Shown here piece by piece: positions 22,690 through 33,627 of a stretch of 64,000 nt of DNA (its first letter is position 1; each line of letters begins with the position of its first letter). Made by a program: the position numbers and the translations under genes. This DNA is from Anastatus disparis. Its lineage: Eukaryota > Arthropoda > Insecta > Hymenoptera > Eupelmidae. Under the pieces are notes generated by a model, which was not told the DNA's origin, ran no database searches, and was given only the letters and a program-made list of their open reading frames with translations. The stretch covers positions 3,176,001-3,240,000 of the forward strand of contig JAFFSR010000362.1 of assembly GCA_017163975.1 (NCBI GenBank), given 5' to 3'.

Positions 22690-23942
22690 TATTAAACCAC
22701 GGGCCTGGCAAGTTATTTTGTAGATATTTAGTAAAATTTTATATATTTTTCAGCACTTGAAAATAAAAAGATAGTGTGATGAGATAAAGAATGTATAATT
22801 TTATTTTATTAAAAGTATTACAATTAAAATGGGTATCTTCCCTGAAAGTTTTAAAAAGGCGTAAATAATTTTGAAATTGATGGCAGCGAATTCTCAAATA
22901 TAAGTTGCTAGAAGCTAATGGCTCTTCTGCCAAGTTTTTAGAAATAAAATTGCACAATTTTGGTCTTCAACCGTAGCATATTAAAAATAAAACTATTCCG
23001 AAATTTTGAAGTTAATCGTTTCAGAAATTGTTTATTAAGTAAATCTTTCATCAGGAATAAAATAAAATAGATATCACTAAGATCAAGTATAGTTCATCAA
23101 TGTTTAAGTAGTAATATTCACTCATAAATGAAATATTAAGTCGATCTGATATATCATTTTTTTTTCAATTTTGATGTGTACTATCATCACTATCTTCATC
23201 GCAATAATCCCTTTTTTTTCAAAAATTATTTGGCAAAGTTTTTCCAAATATTCGTCTATTAAAGAGAATATAAATTGAACATTTTATGGATTTTATATTA
23301 TTAAAAAGTAAGAATTGAATACAGAAGTACTCGACGATTGCTTCATCGATTTCAAAACTTTCTTTAGACGAAACTGTAAATATTTCAAGAATTTTATATT
23401 ATTAAAAAGAATGAATTGAATACAGAAGTACTCGACGATTGCTTGATTGATTTCAAAACTTTCTTAAGCGAAAACTATAGATAAATCTAGTAAGAGGTAT
23501 AAACTTAATAATAATTACTCGATTCGTTTTAGTACTCTCCAGAACTGAAATTAAAAAAAAAATATAATGTATGTAGTAAAAAAAAAGAAATATTTAGAAA
23601 AAATGTTCTAAAGCATACTATACTGTTTAATAACTAAACTCGCCTAAAATATACTTTTTTAAAAGTAATAATAACACAATAAAATAGTATTTATCAGTTT
23701 GAATCATGACTTAAACAAAAAATAACAGACATAATTTTCAAAAGCTTTGAAGAAATTTTATTACATTCAAAAATTAAAAGATAATGTAGTGATATTTTTA
23801 TGAATTTAATATTATTTTAAAAAGAATGAATTGAATACAGAAGTATTCGACGATTGCTTGATTGATTTCAAAACTTTCTTAATAAATATTAATATACATC
23901 GGAAAAATTGTCATAAAACGTTCTATATATATATTAATTATA

Positions 23943-24396
23943 TATGTCCTTTGGCCGTATTCAGATTCCACCTGAATAAACGGCCAAAGGACATAGATGA
24001 TTTTATGTCCAAAGTAGGCCGTATGAGAAAATATAACTTATTAGTTCAAAATATTAATCTTTTTTTCAATACTTTTAAAATTCAATTTTAGTTCTATTGA
24101 TTTTTTCTTTCGTTTCTTAGATTGACATTTTGTAATGAGTATAGCTGCTGTCGAAGCGCGAGTCATTTTTTTTTACTAACCTACGTTCAATACGATTGCT
24201 CTTTGACATATTGAACGAAACATAGTAGGATCGGTGAGGCCATATTGATTTCTCCTGAGACATATTGAGTCTCAATATGTCTCAGGAAGACATATAATTC
24301 TTGCAATAAGTCGTGGAGCGCGTCTGAGACATATGGGATGCCAATACAAATTTAGCATGTACTTTACATACTGACACGAATACGGCCTACGAGGAC

Positions 24397-24399
<3 letters not shown>
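23943..24399. mobile_element. Possible 457-bp TIR element with internal hairpins
   Basis: The left end TATGTCCTTTGGCCGTATTC and the right end GAATACGGCCTACGAGGACATA are imperfect inverted repeats. The left end also forms a local hairpin (23943-23964 with 23972-23995). A perfect palindrome lies at 24253-24287 (17-base arms TCCTGAGACATATTGAG, one-base spacer). The unit is absent from the mirror position of the left arm, consistent with insertion. Confidence 0.5.

Positions 24400-24455
<56 letters not shown>
24400..24455. repeat. (TA)n microsatellite
   Basis: Uninterrupted TA dinucleotide run beside the right end of the 23943-24399 unit. Confidence 0.95.
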
Positions 24456-24457
<2 letters not shown>

Positions 24458-25144
24458 AAAGGAGAATATATTTAAATAAACAAATCAATTACACATTCTT
24501 GGTAAATAAAGAAAATAAGGCCTAACCTAACCTACAACGCAACGCGTCGACGCGGACGACAGTCTCTTATGCCGCAAGTTCGAAAAGCAATACAAAAAAA
24601 AAAAAAACTAAAACACGTTAAAGTCTGCAGACTTACATTTTATGCCGACGTCTAGGTCAGAGCTTCTCTTCACCTATGGATCACCTGTGAGGTCTATTTG
24701 ATGCGACACCAGATGCACACGGTGCAGCTTTCTGTCTCACTCGTGCCCTTTGTAAAGTTCTCGAGAGAAATTTTGTCGAATGCAGCAAATAGCAAGATAC
24801 TGATGATTGTCTATTCAATAATCGCAGTGCAATCCTCACAAGATGGTGATTTTCTATTCAAAAAAATACTAACGGACACTCAAGCACGTACAGCAAGAGA
24901 ATTTCTGGTGGCAAACCGGCTTCACGACGCGTTCGCTCACGTATCCCGCTCGAGTCTCCCCGTCATGTCTTGCACGCACCTTCGCTAACCGACAGCCACG
25001 CAAGACGATGAAATATCCACTCTCTGTCTCACTCTTATATACATAAAGTAAGCATAAAAGCTTAAATAGGCTGTGCGACTCACAACGAGGAGAGAGACAG
25101 AAGTATACTGACATACAGTATATGTATAATTTGCTATCCTCGTT

Positions 25145-25146
<2 letters not shown>
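24456..25146. other. Right-arm-specific spacer with two CCTAA units
   Basis: Less AT-rich than its surroundings and absent from the left arm. It contains CCTAACCTAACCTA (near 24518), under three units of the common insect telomere motif. ORFs 24698-24988 (+) and 24869-25273 (-) overlap and show no domain, so neither is called. Confidence 0.4.
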
Positions 25147-25199
<53 letters not shown>

Positions 25200-25314
25200 G
25201 TGTGTGTATGTGGTTGTGCGCGCATGTGAATTAACATAAAATATCCCATGTATATGCATATACATATATTCATAAGCCCATGTGAGTGCGTGCATGCGCT
25301 ATGACAGGAACAGT

Positions 25315-25359
<45 letters not shown>

Positions 25360-25369
25360 TTATGAATGA
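25147..25369. repeat. TA tracts and mirror of the left-arm CA/TG satellite
   Basis: TA runs at about 25147-25196 and 25317-25352 flank CA/TG-rich sequence matching the reverse complement of 20880-21005. Confidence 0.8.
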
Positions 25370-25721
25370 GGTATTATGCAGACAAAATCATAGATGAATC
25401 GTGACTTATGCAGACATTAGCGTACTTATGCTGACGTCCGCATAATGCCACCCGTTTTTCATTTATTTATTGATACTTGTGCTGACAATTCCATACAGTA
25501 GATTTTTCTTGAGTTGAGTTACGAAAAAATTCTACAAAACAAAAACGCGCCCACCAATCAAATTTCGAGAACAAATGTGCCCACCAATCAAAGTTTTAAT
25601 AATCTCGTATTTAACATATGCGTAAGTAACAAAGGAAGGGATAACATAGAAGACTGCCACACACCCGCGACGTGTGCAGGACACTAAACAAAGGCTGTAC
25701 TGTATGAGTCAGCATAATGCC
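25370..25721. mobile_element. 352-bp TIR element (MITE-like)
   Basis: The ends GGTATTATGCAGAC (25370-25383) and GTCAGCATAATGCC (25708-25721) are inverted with two mismatches. The unit lies in a TA-rich stretch and is absent from the mirror position near 20815. Inside, GCCCACCAATCAAA occurs twice. No coding capacity; TA-type target duplication cannot be judged in TA-rich DNA. Confidence 0.6.
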
Positions 25722-25794
25722 GCGTACATACGTTTATATATATATATATATATAAAGAAAAATATATATTAACTCAAGTACGTGTGTCATGCAT

Positions 25795-25900
25795 GTTAAT
25801 TGACATGAAACGTCCCGTATACATAAATCTGTGTGTGTGCGTGCACGTGTGATTTAAAATTAAATATCCCATTTATATGTGTACACAGATGTACACACAC

Positions 25901-25941
<41 letters not shown>

Positions 25942-26448
25942 TAAGCCCATGTGTGTGCGTGCATGCGAATTGACAAAACGGTCCCATATATATGAATACA
26001 AATTTCAAGTACATGTTTAGATGTTTTTGCGCGTTTTAGTTGACAAGAAATGTCAAATGTTTGAAAACCGGTGCGTGCGTGTTGACATAATACGTCACAT
26101 ATATGTAAACCTAAGGGCACTTGGATAGGTGTGTTAGAGTTGTCATGAAATGTCCCATATATAAACCTGTATTGGCGTGGGTTATAATTGACGTGAAAAA
26201 TCCTATGTATATTAACGTGTGTGCATGCATGCGAATTGATACGAAATGTCCCATATGTATAAACCTGTGTCTGTGCATGCGTTCGAATTGACATGAAAAA
26301 TCCAATGCATATTAACGTGTGTGTGCATGCATGCGCAACGACATGGACTGTCCCATATATATAAACCTGTATATGCGTGCGTTCCAATTGTCGTGAAAAA
26401 TCTCATGTTTATTAAAGTCTGTGTGCATGCGTGCGAATTGAGATGGAA

Positions 26449-26499
<51 letters not shown>

Positions 26500-26930
26500 A
26501 CCTGTGTGTGTGCGTTCGAATTGACGTAAAAAATCCTATGTATATTAACGTGCGTGTACATGCATGCGAATCGACATGAAAAGTCCCACATATATAGAAA
26601 AGCCTGTGATTATGTGTACGTGTGAGTTGATATGAAATGTCCCATATATATATATAATCCTGTGTGTGTTTGTGAGCATTGGCATGAAATGTCTCATATA
26701 TATAAACCTGTATGTGCGTGCGTTCCAATTGACGTGAAAAATCCCATGTTTATTAAAGGCTGCGTGCATGCATGCGAATAGACATGAAATGTCCCATATA
26801 TATAAACCTAAGAGTACTCGCATGGGTGTGTGCGCATTGTCATGAAATATATCACATATATAGAAAACCTGTACTTATGAGTACGTGCTAGCCGACATGA
26901 AATGTCTCATGTATGTATGTATATACATAT
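25795..26930. repeat. Satellite of about 53-bp units in dimers
   Basis: Tandem units alternate between a form with GAAATGTCCCATATATATAAACCTG and a form with GAAAAATCC.ATGTATATTAACGTG, each followed by CA/TG-rich GTGCATGCATGCG, giving a dimer of about 106 bases. TA runs at 25904-25938 and 26452-26497 interrupt it. It is longer here than in the left arm. Many minus-strand ORFs of 64-175 codons rich in His, Thr, Ile and Tyr are translations of the satellite. Confidence 0.85.
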
Positions 26931-26984
26931 ATATAAACCAAAAAATATACGGGTCTACGGGTAAAAGTTGACATGAAACGGACA

Positions 26985-26985
<1 letters not shown>

Positions 26986-27046
<61 letters not shown>
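26986..27046. repeat. (TA)n microsatellite
   Basis: TA dinucleotide run of about 60 bases; overlapping minus ORFs are by-products. Confidence 0.95.
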
Positions 27047-27049
<3 letters not shown>

Positions 27050-27436
27050 ACATATGTATGAATGCGCATATACCATGAACATTAAAATATATTATAAAGC
27101 ATCTATATTCGTTGATACTGCGCATTTCCGGTTGCGCAGTTTATGCTGGCTGAAAACGATGAAGAAGAAAAAAAAATAACGAGAATACGACATTTCGGAA
27201 TTTCAAACTGCTTTTTCTCGTGATTGGATGAACCGATTGTAATCAATTTATTTTGAATTAAAGATAATGAAAATCTTTAAATATTATTAATTGTATTTAT
27301 GTGTATATATCGATGTATTTTTATGGGATTCGATTTTGAAATTTTTGAAACTCTATTTTTAAGTATAAGAGGAGCGCCTCGACGTTTTCGTATTCGTACC
27401 TTAACTCGCTGTCGACGCTACCGCGCCCCTTGATAT
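27047..27436. other. Right-arm-specific unique segment
   Basis: No counterpart in the left arm and no recognised feature. It includes the local inverted repeat TGCGCATTTCCGGTTGCGCA near 27118. Confidence 0.4.
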
Positions 27437-29310
27437 TACTTTCATTGAATAATCCTATACAATTATTAAGAAAAAGAATCATATTGTCATGTAATTAACT
27501 TAAAGAGACGTATAAATTACAGGTTATTATACAGTGCTAAATATTTATTTCATTTGAAAAAATATCATTTATTTATAATTTTAATAAAATATCATTAATT
27601 TAGAGACATAAGTTTTAATTTAAAATCATTGATACCTTGAATTTAAAAATAATAATTTATAATTGCATTCATGAAATAAAGTTTCAATAAAATATTTGTT
27701 TGAAATTAGAAAAGAATTCTTTCATAATTTTATAAAGTATAATTTAAAACAGAAATAAAAATTCATAAATTTGTTATCCATTAGCATATTTATGGGATAA
27801 AAAATCATTTGATGTTATTGATTTGAAAGCTGTCATAATTACAAAATGTTTCCATATAAACCTGATGTATAAATTTTGTTTATTATTTTCGAAACGGACA
27901 ATTTATTCGCAAACACAGTTGTGTATTTTTTAATGTGAAAGAATGGTAACTATTTGAAAATTGTTTCAAAAAAGTTACATACGAGGTTAGAACGTTTAAA
28001 AATTTATCTTCAAATCTTTGAATTCTATTTGAAATGAATTTTATTCAAATATTCTTTTATTATATTTAATGAATTTTTAATAAAATAATACACTTGTATA
28101 TATGTATATGAGATTTTTAATAAAATAATACACTTGTATATATGTATATTTCATGTTCACTGACAAAGTTAAAAAATAAAAATTGATAAATTTGAGGGAA
28201 TAACTCTCAATTGGATCCCAAAATAGAAAAAATAAATTTTAGGGTTTTAAATCTTTTTTTCAATTAATGTTTTAATGAATTTTTGATTCAAAACTAGAAA
28301 TTTAATAGAATCATTCTTCTTATAAACAAAATATAGAATGTAATTGAATTTTTGAAAATTACAATATGTAAATTTTTTAGCTTATCTGATTGGTGAAGGG
28401 TTACTATTCAATATACAAAAAAATTTAATAGGAAACTTGCCTGGTTAATTTTCTCATTTTCAACGGGAAAATAACTGAAAACTTCTTAATTCGCAAAACA
28501 GTCAGAAAAATATTCATTTTATAATTGATTATAAGATTTTTTTTTCTCCTCAACTTTGAAGAAAATATACGAATACATTTTTTATCAGATATTATTTAGA
28601 TAGATAGATAGATATTCATTAGATTATATTAACTGATTAAGTCGACTTAGTAAATATTTTCATGTAAAATATTGATCAACTTCATTTTATTATAAATAAT
28701 TAATGAATATACTTAAACAAGATATCTAATTTTTGAAATTCGAGTAAATATTAAAGTATAACGAAACATTAATCCTTATTCAATTTAATAAACGTTTCAT
28801 ATAATATGTTAATAAATAAAATTTAATCTAAATAATATCAAAGAATTAAAACATTCACTTGTTTAGTAATCATATAAACACTTTTTGAATGAAAATTAAA
28901 TCAACACATAATTTAAATTGATATAAAGTATAAATATCGACTTTCGCAGTACTAGAATCTAGAAAGTCGAAGTATACGAAATCGCAACGTTGTCTCTGTG
29001 CTTGATCTTGGCTTGCGGCATGCGAGATGCCGACGAGTCGAAGCAAGCAGCCACGCAACGCTGGAAGTTGTGCTTGGTTTCGGCTGTCGGCATGGATGAT
29101 GCCGACGAGTCGAAGCGATTGACCCGGCAATGCAGTCGCAGCGCTCCACTCGGATTTACGTTACTATACTATACAGACGGTCGCAATGATTGACTGCGGT
29201 ATATTCACGCATAAACCCACTACGATTTTATATATACTTATGCTTTAAGTGTTGTTCACATTCCGCTAATACGATCAACTTCGCAGCGCTGGATTCGGGT
29301 TTTTTTAGTG

Positions 29311-30016
29311 TATTATAAAACATAAAATATATAGAAAACCTGTTGAAGTAACTTGTGCCCTTTTCCGTTTAACCAATGATTTTCAACTTTTTTTTTACCA
29401 AACTTTCAAATTTCTTTTCTTTTAAACTAGAACTTTTTTTTGTGAACTGAACTAACTTTTTTTTTAAAACTAAAAATTTTCAGGTCAATCAGTTGAAAAT
29501 TGTCTGAGAAAGTCTGTGGCAAGTACCAAAATTAAAAAAATCAAGTCTTTGATAAATCAAAAGAATTTTAAGCATCAGATGAGGTTTTCTAAAATTTTTC
29601 ATAGATCTCAGTCTTGTATTTAATATATATTTAAGGTAAAAAGAAGTTTCATCAATTGATATTAAAAAAAATTATCACTACATTTAAATTTGATTTTTTT
29701 TCAGGCTTTAACTCAGGCCTGACACCTTAAATTTTCAATTATAAAAGAAAAAATATTTATAAATATATATTTTAATTATTTTCATTATTATACTCTCAAT
29801 ATCTGTTCCCAAAATCGAATTTAAATCTATGATCCAAAGCCTGGTGGTTTTCCTTGCTAGTCAACACAATAGTTTTAGAGATATTTAAAAATCTGATGTC
29901 TATATTTAGATATGAATTTTTTCCATTAAACTAAATCTAAAAATATATATGAAATTTTATGATGATGAATGATACTTTTTTTGAGAATTATATAAAAAAG
30001 AAAAATATTGAAAAAA
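29311..30016. other. Spacer between the palindrome and the host exon, including the outer right palindrome block
   Basis: 29605-29722 is the inverted partner of 15840-15968. The remainder is AT-rich and presumably the 3' UTR and flank of the host gene on the minus strand. I saw no canonical AATAAA on the minus strand close to the stop codon. Confidence 0.5.
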
Positions 30017-30856
30017 TTAAATGTAACCCACAACGTTTTCGACAATTTCCTTGGAATTGGCATTCACAAAGTCACATTCGTTGCTGTCTACGCTAACATT
30101 CCTTTCACTTAAGTGACTATCACGTTGTTGCTGGACTGCATTCAGCCTTAGATTTCCATTGCCCTTGCGCTTTTTCTTATCTGAAAAGACAAGTTCTACA
30201 AGATGTTGATCATCACCTTCTAGTTCCTCAAGAATTCTGAACTCGTTGGATCGACCACTAACAGGAGAGCTCATGTTACTATTAAAATTTTCACCACGGC
30301 TACGTCGTCTCTCATGTTCATATCCTCTCATAGCTTTAACTAATTCATGATTGTGATAATCAAGTGAAGATTTCTCACGGCTTCCTTTACGGCTGCCAGG
30401 ATAAGATTTCCGTCCAGTCGTAGAAGTACTGACGCCACTTTCTGTTGAAATTTTGAATTTCAGAGTTTTTTCGCTGATTTCAACTTCAGTCGCAGTCTCT
30501 GGGTCACTGCTCTCCATATCACAGCTTTCTTGCATCATCAACTGTTCACTAGTAGTTTTATCTTCGATTGAACGAGAGCGCGAATGCAATGTACAAGTTG
30601 TGCGTTTCAAACGCATGCTGTGACTGGATGTTGATTTCACAATACTAAATTGTCGTTGAGTAAGAGAACCCATTGACGATGCGCTGTTCAAGCTGATAGC
30701 TCGTTGATGGCTTGAAGTCGAGGAACCACTTGGAACAGTAGCTATATGATCACTTACATCCACGACACTTTTTCGTTGATGACGTTCATCCTTAGCTTGT
30801 TCATTTAACCTTCTGTAATATTCCAAGGCGTAGCGTACAGGCTGCACAATCAGCTC
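30017..30856 (-). CDS. 3'-terminal coding exon of an unidentified host gene
   Basis: On the minus strand a splice acceptor (TTAATTTGCAG, AG ending at 30857) precedes an open frame of 279 codons ending at the TAA at 30019-30017. The first residues, ELIVQPVRYALEYYRRLNEQ, look like the end of a folded or helical region. After RKSVVDVSDHIA comes a long Ser/Thr/Arg/Glu-rich tail with many potential phosphorylation sites (SRSRSIEDK, RKGSREKSS), probably disordered. Reading frame and codon use look like a living gene, unlike the surrounding transposon remains. I do not recognise the protein with confidence; such a tail would suit a large membrane or signalling protein. Upstream exons are not in view; a dead copia element begins about 70 nt before the acceptor. 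Confidence 0.75.
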   Translation of the reverse strand, partial: ELIVQPVRYALEYYRRLNEQAKDERHQRKSVVDVSDHIATVPSGSSTSSHQRAISLNSASSMGSLTQRQFSIVKSTSSHSMRLKRTTCTLHSRSRSIEDKTTSEQLMMQESCDMESSDPETATEVEISEKTLKFKISTESGVSTSTTGRKSYPGSRKGSREKSSLDYHNHELVKAMRGYEHERRRSRGENFNSNMSSPVSGRSNEFRILEELEGDDQHLVELVFSDKKKRKGNGNLRLNAVQQQRDSHLSERNVSVDSNECDFVNANSKEIVENVVGYI

Positions 30857-30867
30857 CTGCAAATTAA
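30857..30867 (-). promoter_or_regulatory. Splice acceptor of the host exon
   Basis: The minus-strand sequence TTAATTTGCAG joins the exon that begins GAGCTGATTG. The polypyrimidine tract is short and T-rich, with little intron sequence before the copia LTR at 30928. Confidence 0.65.
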
Positions 30868-31714
30868 CATAGGTAATATTGATTACTTTTTCTAAATATT
30901 TGAAAATTAGACAATACTTTTTATTACTGTTCAGAAACAAAGTTCTATCGTATTAAAAGTAAATGTTGTAAACACGCCCTAGCTATAGTAAGGTAGTATA
31001 TGTGTATCGGTGAGAATGTATGTGCATGTACTATAATATATCGTCAGAAGCGCAAAAGAGAGAATAGCGGCCACATGTGACGGCACGTAAGTAAGAGCTG
31101 CTCCGAAAAGCACAATGCTCTCGTTTGTATTCTAAAGTTTTTTTTTACCCTGTTAGAATTACCCTGCTAGAACAGGACGTCATAAAGACGTCACTAAGAG
31201 GAGGTCGAGTATATCTATCCTTTTCTAACCGAAGAATTGATTTTTTTACAAAAACTAATAATTTTAGCAAAAAATAAAGAGAAAGCCGCATTTTGTATGA
31301 AAAAAAGGAATATTTTCATTAATGAGGAAGAATTGATTTTGTTGCTTCGTTTATAAGTAAACTTTGAAAAACTTAAAACAGAAAGGTTAGAGTAAAATAT
31401 TCGGTTTTTCTAGGTTTTCTTGAAAACGAAGCAATAAAATCAATTTTTTCTCATCAAAGAAAATTTCGCTTTTTTTGATATAAGATACGGGTTTCTCTTT
31501 ATTTTTTGCTAGACTTATTAGTTTTTGCAAAAAATTAATTCTTTGATTAGAAAAGGACAGAGATACGTGATTTCCTCTTAAGACATTTTAAAAATCACGA
31601 GAAAACGTATATTTTGAATTTATAAAATGACGTCCAAAAAACGTCTTTTAAACGTTATTTTGGCTGCGGGATTTTTCACAGAAAAGTTTAAAGATAGGTA
31701 TAGAGACGTATTAA

Positions 31715-31947
31715 CCCTTTGAGGGGCACATTTTTCTGTAAAAAACGGGTTTTTTTGAGATTAATTGTTTATAACAAATACTTTAATTAATGAATATTTG
31801 CAATTTCTCTATAAAATCTAATAAATCAGGTATTCAAGAGTTCAAAAAGTCTTATAGATGTCTTAAAAAGGCATATACGTTTTAGAAATACGGAAAAATC
31901 CAAAACCAAATAGGTGGGACAAATACGTACCACTGCCCCTCAAAGGG
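31715..31947. mobile_element. piggyBac-like MITE, 233 bp, TTAA target site
   Basis: TTAA (31711-31714 and 31948-31951) flanks perfect inverted ends CCCTTTGAGGGGCA and TGCCCCTCAAAGGG. The mirror position in the other foldback arm has a single TTAA (33099-33102), an empty site. TTAA duplication with CCC-starting ends is the hallmark of piggyBac elements. It has no coding capacity. Confidence 0.85.
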
Positions 31948-32568
31948 TTAAAGACGTTTTAAAAACGTATATACTACGAGTGATGGACGTTATTCGTACA
32001 AGATGTTTTTAAAACGTCTTAAAAAGATCCCTAGAGACGTTTCTAAAACGTCTCTTAAAAGTCTTTTAAACGTCTTTAGAACGTTCCTAAAGATTTCTAA
32101 AAAAATATTAATTGATCACATTACTTTTATTTACATATATGACACAGTACATAAAATAATAATGAGAGGTTATATATTTATTATTAAAAAAAGAAATGTA
32201 CAAAAGTAAGAATATTTTTACTCATCTGATTAAATCCGTAATGATTCCAGCCTTCATTATTGGGCGAATCAACACTATGAATATTTAATTCATTCATTAA
32301 TTTTTATAATTTTCTGAACTGATGCTGTCCTATATTTTCAAATGCCTAATCATTTTGAAACTGTTTGTTTATTGGATACTAACGAATAGTTATCGATTAC
32401 TTCTTTCTTTAACAACAAATAAACAAACGATTTCAAGATGATTAGGTATTTGAAAATATAGGACAGCATCAGTTCAGAAAATTATAAAAATTGATGAATA
32501 AATTGAATATTCATAGTGTTGATTCGCCCAATAATGAAGGCTGGAATCATTATGGATTTAATCAGCTA

Positions 32569-32859
32569 CACTGAAAAGACGTAGGGACCGCTACAGTCAC
32601 CCACCTGACCGTAGTTACGCCGAATCCTACAGCCTGTATAGTTTGTGAAATCGGGACCGTAGCGGCGCCGGCCCGCGCCTTGAGAGCACCGCAAACGACC
32701 TCTTGCGGCGCTAGTTACCGCGTCCATCACACGGCTTATTAGGAGCTGCTACAAAACGGGACCACTCGAGCGCCGATCTTGCTCCGTAATGGATTGAAAG
32801 AGGGAGCGCCGTTACGGATATACCAGTGTGGCGGGGAGAGCACCGATGTCTTTTCAGTG
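32569..32859. mobile_element. GC-rich CACTG-ended MITE, 291 bp
   Basis: Perfect 12-base inverted ends (CACTGAAAAGAC and GTCTTTTCAGTG) with TA on each side (32567-32568, 32860-32861). The interior is markedly GC-rich for this window. It interrupts the right arm of the foldback element; the left arm near 32225 runs through without it. CACTG ends with a short TA-type target fit CACTA/Mirage/Chapaev-type elements, an inference only. Confidence 0.8.
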
Positions 32860-33311
32860 TAAGTAAAAATATTCTTACTTTCGTATATTTCTTTTTTTAA
32901 TAATAAATATATTACCTCTAATTATTATTTTATGTTCTGTGTCATAAATGTAAATAAAAGTAATGTAATCTATTAACATTTTTTTATACATATTTAGGAA
33001 CGTTCTAAAGACGTTTAAAAGACGTTTAAGAGACGTTTTAAAAACGTCTTATACGAATAACGTCCATCACTCGTAGTATAAACGATTTAAAAATGTCTTT
33101 AATACGTTTCTATACCTATCTGTAAACTTTTCTGTGAAAAATACCGCGATCAAAAAAACGTTTTCTGGGTATCATTTTATACATTCAAAAAATACGTTTT
33201 CTCGTGATTTTTAAAACGTCTTAATGACGTCTTTATAACGTCCTGTTCTTGCAGGGTAAATTAGGTTTAATTTCTGGAAATTATTCATCTGGACCTTTAT
33301 ATTTCCCAACA

Positions 33312-33323
33312 TGGTAGCAGAGC
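33312..33323 (+). promoter_or_regulatory. Primer binding site of the copia element
   Basis: TGGTAGCAGAGC lies three bases after the 5' LTR end. This word resembles the initiator-tRNA-Met-derived primer sites of copia-type elements. Confidence 0.6.
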
Positions 33324-33627
33324 GTGGTTTTTTGATGAGCCAAAATTTTTCAATTCTCTCCTCAATTTACTTTCGAGTGATTGAAGAAAAAAATAATAAA
33401 AAAGTGGATATATGAAAAAATATTGTCAGAATATTCAGTGCAATGTAACAAAGTGAATAAAATAAGAAAATTTAGTGAAAAAAATTGATTTTTAAAGCCG
33501 ATGCGAACAGATTAGAAAAAAAGGTTATCAGACCGCATGGCGAGTGTTAAGGTTAAACATACGGCTAAGAGCACGTGGTTGTAATAAAAGAAAATGAATA
33601 TAAATAACTGCTCGCAATAAATAATTA

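Larger units (their letters stand above)
22690..29310. repeat. Right main arm of the giant imperfect palindrome
   Basis: Reverse-complement partner of 16346-22020. Its own extra DNA comprises 23941-25190, a 352-bp TIR element at 25370-25721, and satellite plus unique DNA at about 26200-27436. A 60-base block with GAATACAGAAGTA(C/T)TCGACGATTGCTT occurs three times (near 23320, 23415 and 23835), and a 50-base block is duplicated at 28075-28145. The outer end reads TTTTTTAGTG, the diverged mirror of CACTGAAAAGA. Confidence 0.85.
31161..33257. mobile_element. Large foldback element (about 2.1 kb) inside the copia LTR
   Basis: The ends ACCCTGCTAGAACAGGACGT and ACGTCCTGTTCTTGCAGGGT are inverted, and the arms can be followed to a centre near 32400, about 0.8-0.9 kb each once nested insertions are removed. 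The arms are rich in ACGTCTTT/AAAGACGT words (for example AGACGTTTTAAAAACGT). The right LTR of the copia element is the uninterrupted version. Target duplication is ambiguous (AAT-like). No transposase; the ORF 32003-32209 is a by-product. Confidence 0.85.
30928..33308 (+). mobile_element. 5' LTR of a Ty1/copia element, split by a nested insertion
   Basis: 30928-31160 and 33258-33308 together match the 298-bp right LTR (37475-37772), starting TGTTCAGAAACAAAG and ending TATTTCCCA. The LTR is split by the 31161-33257 foldback element. A 5-bp target duplication is not evident (ATTAC on the left, TTAAT on the right), suggesting mutation or recombination. Confidence 0.9.

Noticed and set aside
24698..25273. 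96-codon plus ORF and 134-codon minus ORF
   Set aside because: They overlap on opposite strands, one enters a TA tract, and neither has a recognisable motif.
25796..27082. Several His/Thr/Tyr-rich minus ORFs up to 175 codons
   Set aside because: All are readings of the 53/106-bp satellite and TA tracts.
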